Shown here: piece after piece, positions 22,540-33,784 of the stretch | How positions within the stretch are numbered: the stretch's first letter is position 1 | Layout: every line of letters starts with the position of its first letter | DNA from: Branchinecta lynchi | Taxonomy: Eukaryota; Arthropoda; Branchiopoda; Anostraca; Branchinectidae | Direction: 5' to 3' | DNA: 64,000 nucleotides | NCBI GenBank assembly: GCA_023053575.1 | Contig: JAKZAP010000004.1 | Location: 5,933,572-5,997,571 of the forward strand | Notes under the pieces: model-generated | Database searches by the model: none | Told to the model about the DNA's origin: nothing | What the model saw: only the letters and a program-made list of their open reading frames with translations | Translations under genes and position numbers: made by a program

Positions 22540-25500
22540 TTCAGGATTAAAACCATAGATGACACTATTAATTATTACAAAACTACCTTATTGTTTTACA
22601 TTACCGTATCGTTTGTACCCGTTGCGTAAACAGTTAATCCTAGGTTATAGCGATAGACCATCGATACAAACTTTCTTACAGTCATATTTACAGAAATCGA
22701 ATACAATGTGCACCAATTTTCAAAAATTTCTAGCCCCTCGTGAACCGATCTTACTTACAAGTCAGTCTCCCGTGATTGACATCAAATTCACCGGAAACAA
22801 ATAATGGATACACCAGCTATCAAAAGTTGCAAACCCCTCATCGCTGAAGATGATTATAGCATAAAAGCCGATTATTACTTACAAGTCCCATGCATGTCTT
22901 ACAACTGGGAACAAAATTGTTCTTACCATCGAATACACCTGAGACAAATAACAGGTATACCAACTAGCCAAAGCTGCAAACTCCTCGTTGCCGAAGATGA
23001 TTATGAGCTAACAGTCGACTGTTGCTTACAAGTCCCTTACATGTCTCACAACTGGTATCGTTTCAGGATTAAAATACCACAGATGACACTATTAATTATT
23101 ACAAAACTACCTTATTGTTTTACATTACCGTATCGTTTGTACCCGTTGCGTAAACAGTTAATCCTAGGTTATAGCGATAGACCATCGATACAAACTTTCT
23201 TACTGTCATATTTACAGAAATCGAATACAATGTGCACCAATTTTCAAAAATTTCTAGCCCCTCGTGAACCGATCTTACTTACAAGTCCGTCTCCCGTGAT
23301 TGACATCAAATTCACCGGAAAAAAATAATGGATACACCAGCTATCAAAAGTTGCAAACCCCTCATCGCTGAAGATGATTATAGCATAAAAGCCGATTATT
23401 ACTTACAAGTCCCATGCATGTCTTACAATTGGGAACAAAATTGTTCTTACCATCGAATACACCTGAGACAAACAACAGGTATACCAACTAGCAAAAGCTG
23501 CAGACTCCTCGTTGCCAAAGATGATTATGAGCTAACAGTCGACTGTTGCTTACAGTCGACTGTTGCTTACTAGTCCCTTACATGTCTCACAACTGGTATC
23601 GCCTATTTTTGGTTTCAGTGTGTACCTTACTCCTGAAGTTGTCAACCCCTTGAAACTTTCAAACTGGTTTATCTCATGAAGGATTTTTGTTCAAAAAAAT
23701 GGATGGTATATATTTTGATCAGCTCTTCAAGGGCTATCGATGCCCTAACCACAACAAAAGCATATCGGAAAAAGGGACTAAATTGACTTTGCAGTCAGTT
23801 GAACTTTATCCTTTTCAATCGTAGACATCGTGACGGATGAAAACTTGGAATAATATCCTATATAATCTAGTTGGTATTATAAAGCTATCCGTAACTTTTT
23901 AGGATTAAAATACCATAGATGACACTATTAATTATTACGAAACTACCTTGTTTTACACTACAGTATCGTTTATACCCGTTGCGTTAACAGTAAATCCTAG
24001 GTTACAGCGATAGACCAACGATACAAACTTTCTTACCGTCAGATTTATATAAATCGAATACAATGTGCAACAATTTGCACAAATTTCTAGCCCCTCGTGC
24101 ACCGATTCTACTGACAAGTCCCTTTCCCGTGATAGACATCAAGTTCACCGGATAAAAATAATGGGTACACCGACTAGCAAAAGTTGCAAACCCCTCATCG
24201 CTGAAGATTTGTGTAGCATAACAGCCGATTATTTCTTACAAGTCCCTTGCATGTTTTACATTTGGGAACCAAATTGTTCATCAAATGACAGGTACGCCAA
24301 CTAGCGAGAGCTGCAAACCCCTCATTGCCGAAGATGATTATGAGCTAACTGTCGCCTGTCGCGTACAAGTCCCCTAAATGTCTCAAAACTGGTATCGCCT
24401 ATTTTTGGTTTCAGTGTCTACCTTACTACTGAAGTTGTCAACCCCTTGAAACTTTCAAACTGGTGTATCTCATAAAGGATTTTTTTTTACCAAAAAAATG
24501 GATGTCATATTCTTTGATCAGCTCATCAGCGGCTATCGATTGCCGTCGAAGTTGGACTTTATCCTTTTCAATCGTAGATATCGTGACGGATGAAAACTTG
24601 GAACAATATCTTATATAATCTAGTTGATATTATAAAGCTATCCGTAACTTTTCCGGATTAAAATACCATAGATGACACTATTAATTATTACAAAATTACC
24701 TTATTGTTTTACATTACCGTATCGTTTGTACCCGTTGCGTAAACAGTTAATCCTAGGTTATAGCGATAGACCATCGATACAAACTTTCTTACTGTCATAT
24801 TTACAGAAATCGAATACAATGTGCACCAATTTTCAAAAATTTCTAGCCCCTCGTGAACCGATTCTTACTTACAAGTCCGTCTCCCGTGATTGACATCAAA
24901 TTCACCGGAAACAAATAATGGATATACCAGCTATCAAAAGTTGCAAGCCCCTCATCGCTGAAGATGATTATAGCATAAGCTTTTTAAACGGGATGTTCTA
25001 AAAAAATTAATCATATGATCAAAAGGTATTCTTCAGCGTTGTAAAAACAACAACAAAATAATATAGGAAGAAGGGACTAAATTAACTTTGCAGTCAGTTG
25101 TACTTTATCCTTTTCAATCGTAGACATCGTGACGGATGAAAACTTGGAACAATATCTTATATAATCTAGTTGGTAATAGAAAGCTATCCGTAACTTTTCA
25201 GGATTAAAATACCATAGATAAAATACCATAGAAACTACCTCATTGCTTTACATTTTCGTTTGTATCCGTTGTGTAAACAGTTAATCCTCGGTTACATTGA
25301 TAGACCATCGACACAAACTTTCTTACCGTCAGATTTATAGAAATCGAATACAATGTGCACCCATTTGCAAAAATTCCTAGCCCCTCGTGAACCGATTCCT
25401 ACTTACAAGTCCCTCTCGCGTGATATACATTAAGTTAACCGGAAACAAATAATGGGTACAACAGCTAGCAAAAGCTGCAAACCCATCATCGCAGAAGATG

Positions 25501-25860
25501 ATTGTAGGATAACAGCCGATTATTACTTACAAGTCCCTTACATACCTTAACATTGGGAACCAAATTGTTCTTACCATCGAATACACCGGAAACAAATAAC
25601 AGGTATACCAACTAGCAAAAGCTGCAAACCCCTCATTACCGAAGATGATTATGGGCTAACAGTCGACTGTTGCTTAAAAGTCCCCTATATGTATCATAAC
25701 TGGTATCGCCTATTTTTGGTTTCAATGTATCTTACTATGAAGTTGTCAACCCCTTTGAAATTTTCAAACTGGTGTATCTCATGAAGGAATTTTTGTACCA
25801 AAAAATGGATGGCACATATTTTGATCAGCTCATCAATGGCTATCGATTGCCGTCGAAAAA
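22540..25860. repeat. Tandem long-unit repeats inside the Helentron-like element (524 and about 754 bp)
   Basis: The segment starting GATGACACTATTAATTATTA recurs at 22559, 23083, about 23918 and 24672, with a degenerate version after 25216. The first step is exactly 524 bp; the step 23918 to 24672 is 754 bp because a 230-bp block (CGCCTATTTTTGGTTTCA...) is present. 524 is not a multiple of three, so the short ORFs in the units (for example 22559-22804 and 22804-23328, overlapping at TAATG) cannot continue from unit to unit and are probably not genes. Confidence 0.8.
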
Positions 25861-26631
25861 AAAATTCTACCTGTCTTAGTTCAAAAGTTGACTTTTTTGC
25901 CGTAGGCCAACTTTCTAACGTCACGACTTAGAAAGGAGCAAAGGATAAGCTCTAGTTTCTTTAGCAATGAGAGAACTTTTAAAGTTTAAGAGGCACATCT
26001 GATACCGTTACTCTACCACAAACCAAAGTGCACAAAAAAAAATTTATAAACTCAGCTGAAATCGTCGCAGACATGGACAGAAACAATAGATGGCAGCACT
26101 TTCGGACCCGTGGGAAAAAGCCACTTTTTTGTCTCTGTAGATTTTTCTATTTATCACTCAAAGAAGATATGTTGGCTGTGGGGCCGGGTAACTGCCGCAT
26201 ATATTTAACACTTATAGATTTTAGTCCATCTTCAGTTTGAAAATGGTGCCTGCCTGCTTGCGTGCTAGAACGGAGCTTTCCACTCGAAAGCAGAAACATC
26301 TTTTGATGAAACGAAAGGTTCGCTACACAACTTCAGATAGTCCTCTCTGACATAGGCTATACAACTCCACTTCACTTCGCAAACCGTAGGCTCTGGCTCG
26401 AGGACAAGCAAAAACCATCCTTATTGGCCCCAGGCAAGAGTTCTACGGAGCTTTCCAAAATGTAATGTCATATTCATCAATCCGGCCTAAGGTCCACACT
26501 TTCCGTAAAAACCGCACAGGTTAGACCCTTCTCAGTTACCAGGAATAAAATGAAATCGGAGTCATAGGAAAAAAAAAAAAAAAAAAAAAAAAAAACGAGG
26601 ACAAAACCAAAGTGTTGCTCTCGCAACACAA

Positions 26632-27009
26632 TAAAACTTTTACTTTCAACAAACTTTCCGGTTTTGGCCGGATTCCGGACGAACTACTTGTCCGATGACA
26701 AAATGGTTTTCACCATCGTGTTCAGCATGTCTTCTTATCCCATAATCGACTATCACATTAGCTGTTTCAAAATATTTTGTTTGTCCCTTAATTTGAATCC
26801 CCTCCCCCACCCCTAAATGTAGAGCTACAAAGCCCATCTACGAACTTGACTGGTCCGACGACCCAACGAACCCTCACACCAAGTTTCATCAAAATATCTC
26901 ATTCCCTTCGAGAGTTATCATGCTTACAGACGGACGGACGGACGGACAGACGGACAACTTTTGCGATGTCATAGGTATCCCTCCACTTACGTTTTGGGAT
27001 CCCAAAAAC
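26632..27009 (+). repeat. GGGATCCC-terminus family, right part of the split copy
   Basis: Resumes with TAAAACTTTTACTTTCAAC, one 137-bp unit, then the unique 3' half: CCCCTCCCCCACCCCTAAAT, TTCGAGAGTTATCATGC, ACGGACGGACGGACGGAC, and ends CGTTTTGGGATCCCAAAAAC. Confidence 0.8.
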
Positions 27010-27019
27010 CATATTTTCG

Positions 27020-28160
27020 CGGATTAACCCGATCATTCCTGCGGGGTTGGAGGGAGGGGGAATACAGAGACTTGCAACCTCCTTGACCCGAGCGGGTCCA
27101 ATTAAACTTTATGTGTTGTGGGAGCAAAGATATATTCCGTTTAATACGATGACCACATACATAGATACCAAAGGAATTTAGGGATTGGGATGAAACATGG
27201 GCAATACAAAGATCATGGATGTAGGATTTGAAGTCTGGACAGGATCCGGTCAGGAGTTAGAAGGGGCATATGTTAAGTTTTTACCATTACTCCGATTCGA
27301 GGAAAACTTGGTGGCTTATAAATCCCTAGCCCTAGATGAGGCATTTAATTTCTCCGAAATTTTCCGGGTGGAATGAGAGTCCCGGAAATCGTTTAACATG
27401 CGGAGGTGCCAATTATATCGTACATAGGTCATGGGTACTAGATATATTATTTGAAAGTCCAGACCGGATCCGGCCTCTGTTCGGGGAGTTGGGTGTCACC
27501 GAAAACTTTCCGGATGTTCTCCGATTCAACGGAAAATTGTTCGGTAGCAAGTGCATGCCGAGGATGCAAAATGTGCTGGTCCGAATCGCAACCGATTACG
27601 TTGGTGGGGCAGAGGGGGAGGCTTGGTAACCTGCATAGGGAACAAACGGATGGAGGGATTGGGATGAAACTTGGAACATACAAAGGTCATGTTTCAAAGA
27701 TCGGGATTGCTTCCATTCGAGTGATACTCGGTGGTTGATAGGTGCAAATGCCCTAGATTTGATATTTATACGTCCGAATCGCATGTGGACAAGGTGGAGA
27801 GGTTGGAGGGGGGTTCCGGAACATTTTTGATACGCATAGTGACCAAAAGGAGAAAGTGATGAAAATTGGACGGTACAAAAGTCATGGACCGGGTGTGCCA
27901 TTTGAGGACCGGACCGTACACGACCAGATACTGCGTAGATGGAAACGGAATACAATACAAGTGACTTTTCGTGACAAATCAGCTGGTTTATTTGTCACGG
28001 TATAGTCCTTTGAATAAATTCCATCTACATAATATTTGTCTATCTTTCTCGTCCTGTGACATGGGGATGTGAAGTGTTTAGATGGATTTGTCTTCGGCGG
28101 GATCACTTGTCCTATGGCCCACTTCTTCCCGACTATTGTAGTGGTTTGCAATTTGTGTTC
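27020..28160. repeat. Dispersed GAAACTTGG-type repeats
   Basis: Several diverged phrases in a row: GGGATTGGGATGAAACATGG, TTGGGATGAAACTTGGAACA, AAAGTGATGAAAATTGGACG, each followed by CATGG and GGATCCGG. Six-frame translations here are not protein-like. Confidence 0.5.
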
Positions 28161-28162
28161 AA

Positions 28163-28236
28163 AAGCCCCAATGTATCTTAGTGGTAGAGCAGTGGCCTTG
28201 AAAGAAGGAGGTTCTGGGTTCACATCCCGGCTGAGG
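28163..28236 (+). tRNA. tRNA-like sequence (pseudogene or SINE head)
   Basis: A box A-like TATCTTAGTGGTAGAGC (28174-28190) and a box B-like GGGTTCACATCCCGG (28216-28230) are correctly ordered and spaced for a tRNA gene. The 7-bp acceptor stem is not closed convincingly and the anticodon arm is poor, so this is more likely a tRNA-derived SINE head or a decayed tRNA. Confidence 0.4.
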
Positions 28237-28667
28237 ATCATTTTTGTCTTTCGGTTGACTACTTATAAACGGATACGACCTCTGCGGGCTATATGACAGC
28301 TGGCGGTAATTTTGGGAATTTTTCATGAAACTTGATGGGTTTTACATGCAAATTCTCTAGATGTAACATTTATGTATATTGGACCTGCAATCGCAGGTAG
28401 CATGTATTTTAGCTCAGCGTCGCATACGGTCAGGCAATACAGATAGAAAGTTTAGAACATTTGAGAAGACATCCAGGAGCCCCATAAAACTCCCCCACCA
28501 AAGCCAGATTCCGTCATGACCTCAGAAACTAGGATCAATGACCTTGTGTCGTTAGAGATATACGCGAGTCAAGATCCCGGATTCCGAACCCCCACACGGA
28601 TGGTCGGATCCAGAAAAGAGGGAATCGTTTACTGTTGGTGGTGTCCTTTATGTGCCGTTGACGAAGC
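28237..28667. other. No gene recognised
   Basis: Follows the tRNA-like sequence. No motif beyond short fragments of the GAAACTTGG-type repeat near 28310-28340. Confidence 0.4.
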
Positions 28668-28918
28668 TAGTCTGGATCCACTTTATTTTCAGTTTTGTTT
28701 ATTCTGTTGTTTTTAATCGATTTTACATTGCTCCAACACCAGCAAAAATTAATTCCCCTCCAAATTTGAAAGGGAATTCTTTTTGATGATCGTGATGATA
28801 ACCCAAGCATTCCCGTTCGTGGGACTCACGGGAATATGGGGAGTCGGTCCGCGGGACAAACAAAAACTCGGCGATTCCTCAAAAGGAGTCCTCGGGGAAT
28901 GGCGAGAATACGCCTATA
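28668..28918. mobile_element. MITE with TIR AGGCGTATTCTCGCC, right half
   Basis: Begins inside the element (CTAGTCTGGATCCACTTTAT) and ends GGCGAGAATACGCCTATAG. Confidence 0.6.
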
Positions 28919-29075
28919 GGGATAGACAAACCGACGGAGAGATATAATGGTCGCTACACGGACTTGAGTCGTACGCTGCAAGATATGAAGGGGGAAAAGG
29001 GGATAGTTAAAAGCAAGTTCCATACAATCCTTTAAACCTAAAAGTTACCTGCTCCTTTGCTGTAAATAAAAGTAC

Positions 29076-29150
29076 TCGAGGGGATTTCTTGGAAATTTCG
29101 AATGTTCAGCAATCGAGGGGATTTCAAGGGAATTTCAAATGTTTGCCAAC
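29076..29150. repeat. Two direct copies of a 38-bp unit
   Basis: CGAGGGGATTTCTTGGAAAT and CGAGGGGATTTCAAGGGAAT start 36-38 bp apart, each followed by TTC.AATGTT..CCAA-like text. Confidence 0.5.
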
Positions 29151-29210
29151 GTTTAGAGAAATGACACTACTGTCCGCAAGGAATGCCAATTTCTACCATC
29201 CTAACCTGTC

Positions 29211-29945
29211 CAGGGTTGCCACATGTCGCACGATAGTGTTAATTGTCACTCTCTTTTTTGTTTGTCACTCTTGTCCTATGTAGGACACAGAATTCACTCT
29301 ATTTATGAAGATATCCAAATTTGTCGCACAATAGTGTGACAATTCCAGAAAATACAAAAATAAACGCGGAATTCAACTTACTGGAAGTAATTTTAAGGTA
29401 TTCCACACTGTCTGTACTACAAAAAGAGTATGATTTAAATTCAGTGGGAGAGAAGAAAAGTGCTATCCAATGGGCAAGAGTCCCCAAAAGATTGAAGCAT
29501 GTCAGCAGCGTAATTACACCTTTTGCATTGAACAAATGTAGGTACCCGAATCGCTGATTTTTCCTGTAAAGTGAGGTGATCACGTGTTAGATACTATTAT
29601 AAGAACTGGAAGTACGTCGGAAGAAAGTATTCGCACGCCTACTTTTCGTTTGGACACGCTTTGGCCTAACATACTTCTCTTGTAATGTGAATCATTTCAG
29701 TCTTATGGTACTGGACAGTCTGTTATATGTCGAGGTCTGAACACAAAAACTGGAATTTTTTGAAGTCTTAATGCTTAAGAGGATTCCAAAGCGATTGAGA
29801 TTGCGCGGAAATACATTTTTGCGTGAGTGATTCCGACCAAAAATGACCATTTCACTTTTTTCCATGAAAATAAAATTTCACTCCCAAATCACTCTATTTT
29901 TCGGCCAAAAGTCACTCTCTAAATTTTTCTGATGTGGCAACCCTG
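29211..29945. mobile_element. Non-autonomous hAT-type element, 735 bp
   Basis: The ends are a perfect 14-bp inverted repeat: CAGGGTTGCCACAT at 29211 and ATGTGGCAACCCTG at 29932-29945. The 8 bases on each side, AACCTGTC (29203-29210) and AGCCTGTC (29946-29953), match at seven of eight positions, fitting the 8-bp target duplication of hAT transposons. Interior repeats of GTCGCACRATAGTGT and GTCACTCTC; no transposase. Confidence 0.75.
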
Positions 29946-30129
29946 AGCCTGTCCAGAAGGGTCTGAACTAGCAAACGTTCGACAGAGGGACGGACCGACA
30001 GAAAGTACTGGTCACTTTGTTTACGAGGTCCGGTTCCGAGACACAATCGCCACAACCAGGCCACAACCGACGACTAAAGCCAGGCCGTACTGGAATTCAG
30101 GCGTCACTCCGCAGTTTACTTGACAAACG

Positions 30130-30905
30130 CATATTTCTATCAACTTATCGATACAGATTTATTCGGTTAAAATGTTCGGGATTCAGTATAATATTCAGGA
30201 CTCAGTAGTTATCACGAACAGGGTGAACGAATTTGCTGAAATTATTCGGTAAATTTTTCGATGCCAAAACAGTTCGGTCTATTTATGGAGACTCGGTAGT
30301 TGCAACCAATCCCGAATACGCTATTGGTACAAGATTATTCGTTATCATGATTGAGATTCGGTAATTTGTTCGGTATCCTTGCCAAGATTCGCTAGTTACA
30401 ACGTATCCCGACTTTCGGTCCGGTGTCAAAGAAATTATACCGAATCCGAATATTCCTCGGTAGTTTTTCCATGCCAAAACTATTCGATATAATTACTGGG
30501 GTTTACAGAATTATACAGAATCCCGATAAGGCATACCGGTCCAAACTAATTCGGTATAATGGCGAGATTTGGTGCTTTATTTGATGTAATTGACAAGATT
30601 CTGTAGTTCTTCGGTCCAGCTTCGACAAAATTCTACAAATTTCTCCAGTAGTCTATAATTGGGACTCGGTAGTTATGCAGAATCTCGAATAGGCTGCCGG
30701 TCCAAAATTATTCGGTAGAATAGCTGGGATTCGGTAACTTATTCGGTATATCGCCAGGATTCCGTAGTAACTACAAACCCTTAACTTTGGTCTGATTTCG
30801 ACGACATTTTACCGAATAGCGAATATCACTCCATGATTATTCGGTATAGAGTAATCCCGATTTCCGAATGTTGGTCCAATTTCGACGTCAATCCTAAAAT
30901 CCAGT
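30130..30905. repeat. Degenerate TTCGGTA / GGGATTCGGTAGTTAT array
   Basis: Words ATTCGGTATAAT, CGGTAGTTAT, CCGAATA and TTCGGTCC recur at irregular intervals, in both polarities, suggesting about four diverged units of 180-190 bp. Similar text occurs at 53740-53880. Confidence 0.5.
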
Positions 30906-31136
30906 GATCCCCCCCCCCCCATGCCACAGATAATCGTACTGTTAGTTGTATATTCTGATCTTGTCAGAATATCAGTCGTATGTCAAAAGCTTGCCAGAAT
31001 GACACAAAGGTAGCTACCGAACTTTGAATTTCACAGTCGGGCTGGTACCGAACTCTCCCTGAAAGTGAAAAGAAGCCGATTTTCTAAATTTTTGCCTGTG
31101 GGGCAAAAATGCCTGTTACATCATCATTTGATTATA

Positions 31137-31326
31137 GACGTATTCTCGCCGTTCTCGGAGGACTCCACTTGAGGAGTCCCCGCGTTTTTGTTTGTCCCGG
31201 GGACTCACTCCCTTTATTCTCGCGACTCCCCACGGACGGGGAATGCTCCGATTATCATCACCATCATTAAAAAGGACCCCTTTCAGATTCGGAGGGGAAT
31301 CAATTTTTGCTGGTGCTGGTGCAATA
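31137..31326. mobile_element. MITE with TIR AGGCGTATTCTCGCC, left half
   Basis: Starts ATAGACGTATTCTCGCCGTT and stops after TTTTTGCTGGTGCTGGTGCA, where the GCTGCGTTTTTGC repeat begins. Confidence 0.6.
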
Positions 31327-31450
31327 GCTGCGTTTTTGCATGCCTTACAGCACGCCTGTGAGTAGCAGCTGTGCTTATTAGGTGTTTTGGCAAACCTTTC
31401 CCTGTAGCCTGTTTGCTTATAAGGCGTTTTTACTCCTCAGTCCAACGGCC
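31327..31450. repeat. GCTGCGTTTTTGC repeat, diverged copy
   Basis: Starts GCTGCGTTTTTGCATGCCTT and includes TGTGCTTATTAGG and GCTTATAAGGCGTTTTTAC, the same words in the same order as 39225-39356. Confidence 0.45.
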
Positions 31451-31649
31451 AAAGAACGAAATCCACAGGCTACGGCTAAAGCCCTTCTTGATGCCGTTGT
31501 CCTTGGCCTTAGCCTGTGGTTCCTTTCAACAAGAGCTGAAAGCTCATATGGCACTTGTAAGAACAGTTAGCATGTTTGTCAGATACGGTTTGCAGTTGTC
31601 AAGGCTGGATCTCTCTCCCGATACTAATCTCAACAGAAAATGGGCTTGA

Positions 31650-32160
31650 TCTACTGAACCTGAAATGGTTATTCCACCCATTGACAACTGTCCTCCCACA
31701 ACGATGGTCGGACCGGGGGACTGACTATATTTAAGCCAATCTGATAGATTCCCTGACATGCCTGCCAAGTTTCATGGTCATAGCACATTCGGACGTACCA
31801 CAGCTCGTGATCACCAAAATTGTCGACAACCCTCTCCAACTCCCTCAACTGTGACATGATCCGGTCCTGTTTTGTCAATATTTTCTCTACGGCTTATGCT
31901 TGTTCTTTCCTCCCAGGTCCCATCCCGATCTTTCGACTCTAAGCGTTTCACGAGATTTCCGTCACCCCCTCCAGCTCCCCCCCCCCCAGTTATCAGATTC
32001 GTTCCAGACTTGAAACTGATCATCTGAGACACTTGTTCATGACACTTGCCAAGTTTCGTTCACGTCCGATCACCCGTTCTAAAGTTATGTATGTCTCTAG
32101 ATCCTGGGTTCCCCATCCCTCCACTCCCCCCCCCACTATGGCAGGATTTGGGAAGTGATT
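31650..32160. repeat. Dispersed GAAACTTGG-type repeat, reversed
   Basis: Contains GCCTGCCAAGTTTCAT, CTTGCCAAGTTTCGTTCACG and GATCACCCGTTCTAAAGTTA, the reverse complements of the phrases in the 2.5-3.1 kb block. Two C runs lie at 31978-31988 and near 32130. Confidence 0.55.
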
Positions 32161-32439
32161 ATTTCTAAGTTAATTTGGTTTTGGAGCCCCAATCTGGAAT
32201 AGTATCAAAATATAATTAGGACAGAAGTTGCTTACTTTCTTGGGAAAAGCAGAACACAATCAGATAAAAGCTTAATTTAGCATTTGTTCTGAGCAAAATC
32301 CTTAAACTATAGCTTTTCCTCCATTCGGTTCTAAATACAAGGTTCAACAGCGCAGTGAGCTAGCGTGTCGTGCCTCCGTGAGAGTGGACGTCGGATAGAA
32401 ACCACATCAGCCCATTACCCTTTTGCACCCCTTTTACTA

Positions 32440-32671
32440 CCCTTGTTCCTAGTTTCCGGACTCTCGATTCCGGGGAAAGTCAGATCGGGGAAGTCATTAT
32501 TTATAAGTTGTTCTGGTCGGGTCCCTGAAATGCCTGCCAAGTTTCATCGTCCTAGCTTGTTTGGAAGTGCCCGAACTAGCAAAACCTGTACCGACCGCCC
32601 GACCGACAGACCAACGGACGGACAGAAATTGCGATCGCTATATGGCACTTGGCCGAAGGGCAAGTGCCATA
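32440..32671 (-). repeat. GAAACTTGG-type repeat end with terminal hairpin
   Basis: GCCTGCCAAGTTTCATCGTC, a CCGACCGCCCGACCGACAGA tract and TTGCGATCG precede the perfect hairpin TATGGCACTTG...CAAGTGCCATA (32641-32671). The hairpin is a plausible terminus, since CAAGTGCCATA also marks the edge of the block at about 4200. Confidence 0.5.
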
Positions 32672-33007
32672 AAAATGGAGGATGCTGAACATCTGGAAAT
32701 TCTGGAATACAAAAATGAAATTTTCAAAGTTAAATGTAAGTATTGTGAATGACTTCTGTTTCCTTGTCAAATCTCTGTATTCTGGGAATTTTTTTTTGTA
32801 TAATGGGTCCCGAACTTTTTGTAGCTGTAGGGCCTGTAGGTTGTGGTGTGTCCAGAAGAGCACACTCGGTTAGTTAGTAAGGGATACCAAATACGATAAA
32901 TGTTCCGAACGAAAAAATCATAGGTAAAAATCAGGAGTAAATATCAAAGTGAAACACAAATAAAATAGATACTGAGTTAGCACACTAGAATTTCACGCCA
33001 CTGTCCG
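32672..33007. other. No gene recognised
   Basis: A/T-rich sequence between repeats; no motif seen. Confidence 0.4.
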
Positions 33008-33142
33008 TTTGAGAAGCTTATAAGGTGTTTTTGCTGTTCGAACCCACAGTCCAAAGTCTACGGCAAAAGCATGCAAAACCGCCTTATTAGCACACAGGCC
33101 AACTGCTACGGCTACAGTCCATAGGAAGGCAAAAACGCAGCT
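33008..33142 (-). repeat. GCTGCGTTTTTGC repeat, copy with inverted ends
   Basis: Reverse complement of 39225-39356 over about 130 bp (TAGCCGTAGCAGTTGGC, TGTGTGCTAATAAGGC, TTGCCGTAGACTTTGG). The ends GCTTATAAGGTGTTTTTGC and GCAAAAACGCAGC are partly complementary, so a small TIR element is likely. Confidence 0.55.
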
Positions 33143-33149
33143 AATATAA

Positions 33150-33432
33150 AATTTATTTAAAACAAGCAGAATATACAAAACCAAAATTAAAGTGAATCAA
33201 GGCTAATTTCGTTAACTGTATATTCATTTTAATTTTAAATTACACCAATACCAGCAAAAATTTATTCCCCTCTGAATCTGAAAGGGAGGAGCCCTTTTTG
33301 ATGATCGTGACGATGCTCGGAGCATTACCCGTCCGTGGGGACTCGCGAGAATACGGGGAGTGAGTCCCCGGGACAAACAAAGACGCGGGGACTCCTCAAG
33401 CGGAGTCCTCTGGGAACGGCGAGAACACGACT
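33150..33432. mobile_element. MITE with TIR AGGCGTATTCTCGCC, right part
   Basis: Interior half of the element (GGTAT-type CACCAATACCAGCAAAAATT, GGGGACTCGCGAGAATACGG) ending GGCGAGAACACGACTTA. Confidence 0.55.
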
Positions 33433-33784
33433 TAAATCTGCACGAAAGTAGTTAAATTTGGCAACACAGATCTCGCCTGCGACGCCTAGAGCGCCTACAG
33501 TAGCTACAAGCTGCTGCCGGGATTTTGCTCCAACCGGTTTTGGTGTTTCTGAAAACTTTTGGGATCTTTCAGTATTTAATGGGCGGTAAAAAAAAAAGTA
33601 GGTATTTATGTGGGAAGTGGCTTAACTTTTTCAGGAAAACAAAATTTAACATTGAAACTTCTCACTTGTGGCGTTCGATTTAACTTTGTCCTAGTTATAG
33701 TAAATAGAAGCTGCTACTGGATTCGTGCACGGCAGTGCTGCCATGCTGCCCTTTAGTGTTACTCTTTGTACTGAATCTTTTCTG

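Larger units (their letters stand above)
22293..26631 (-). mobile_element. Non-autonomous Helentron/Helitron-like element
   Basis: Read on the minus strand the element ends, at its 3' side, with a perfect hairpin ACGTTGCCCGGGCAACGT, four bases, then CTAG (22296-22293), the Helitron 3' signature, followed by T. A 29-bp perfect inverted repeat starting GTGTTGCGAGAGCAACACTT sits at the very 5' end (26629-26601) but 66 bp inside the 3' end (22359-22387). Such asymmetric terminal inverted repeats are known from Helentrons. Removing the element restores CTTCAAA|TAAAACTTTTA of the host repeat with no target duplication. No Rep-helicase is encoded; the interior is mainly tandem repeats, as in Helentron-derived HINE/DINE elements. 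A 27-base A run lies at 26569-26595. Confidence 0.7.

Noticed and set aside
22559..23573. Open frames of 81, 174 and 81 codons repeated in tandem, touching at TAATG
   Set aside because: They follow the 524-bp DNA repeat, which changes frame from unit to unit; later units are broken, and the proteins show no motif. I treat them as chance ORFs of a repeat.
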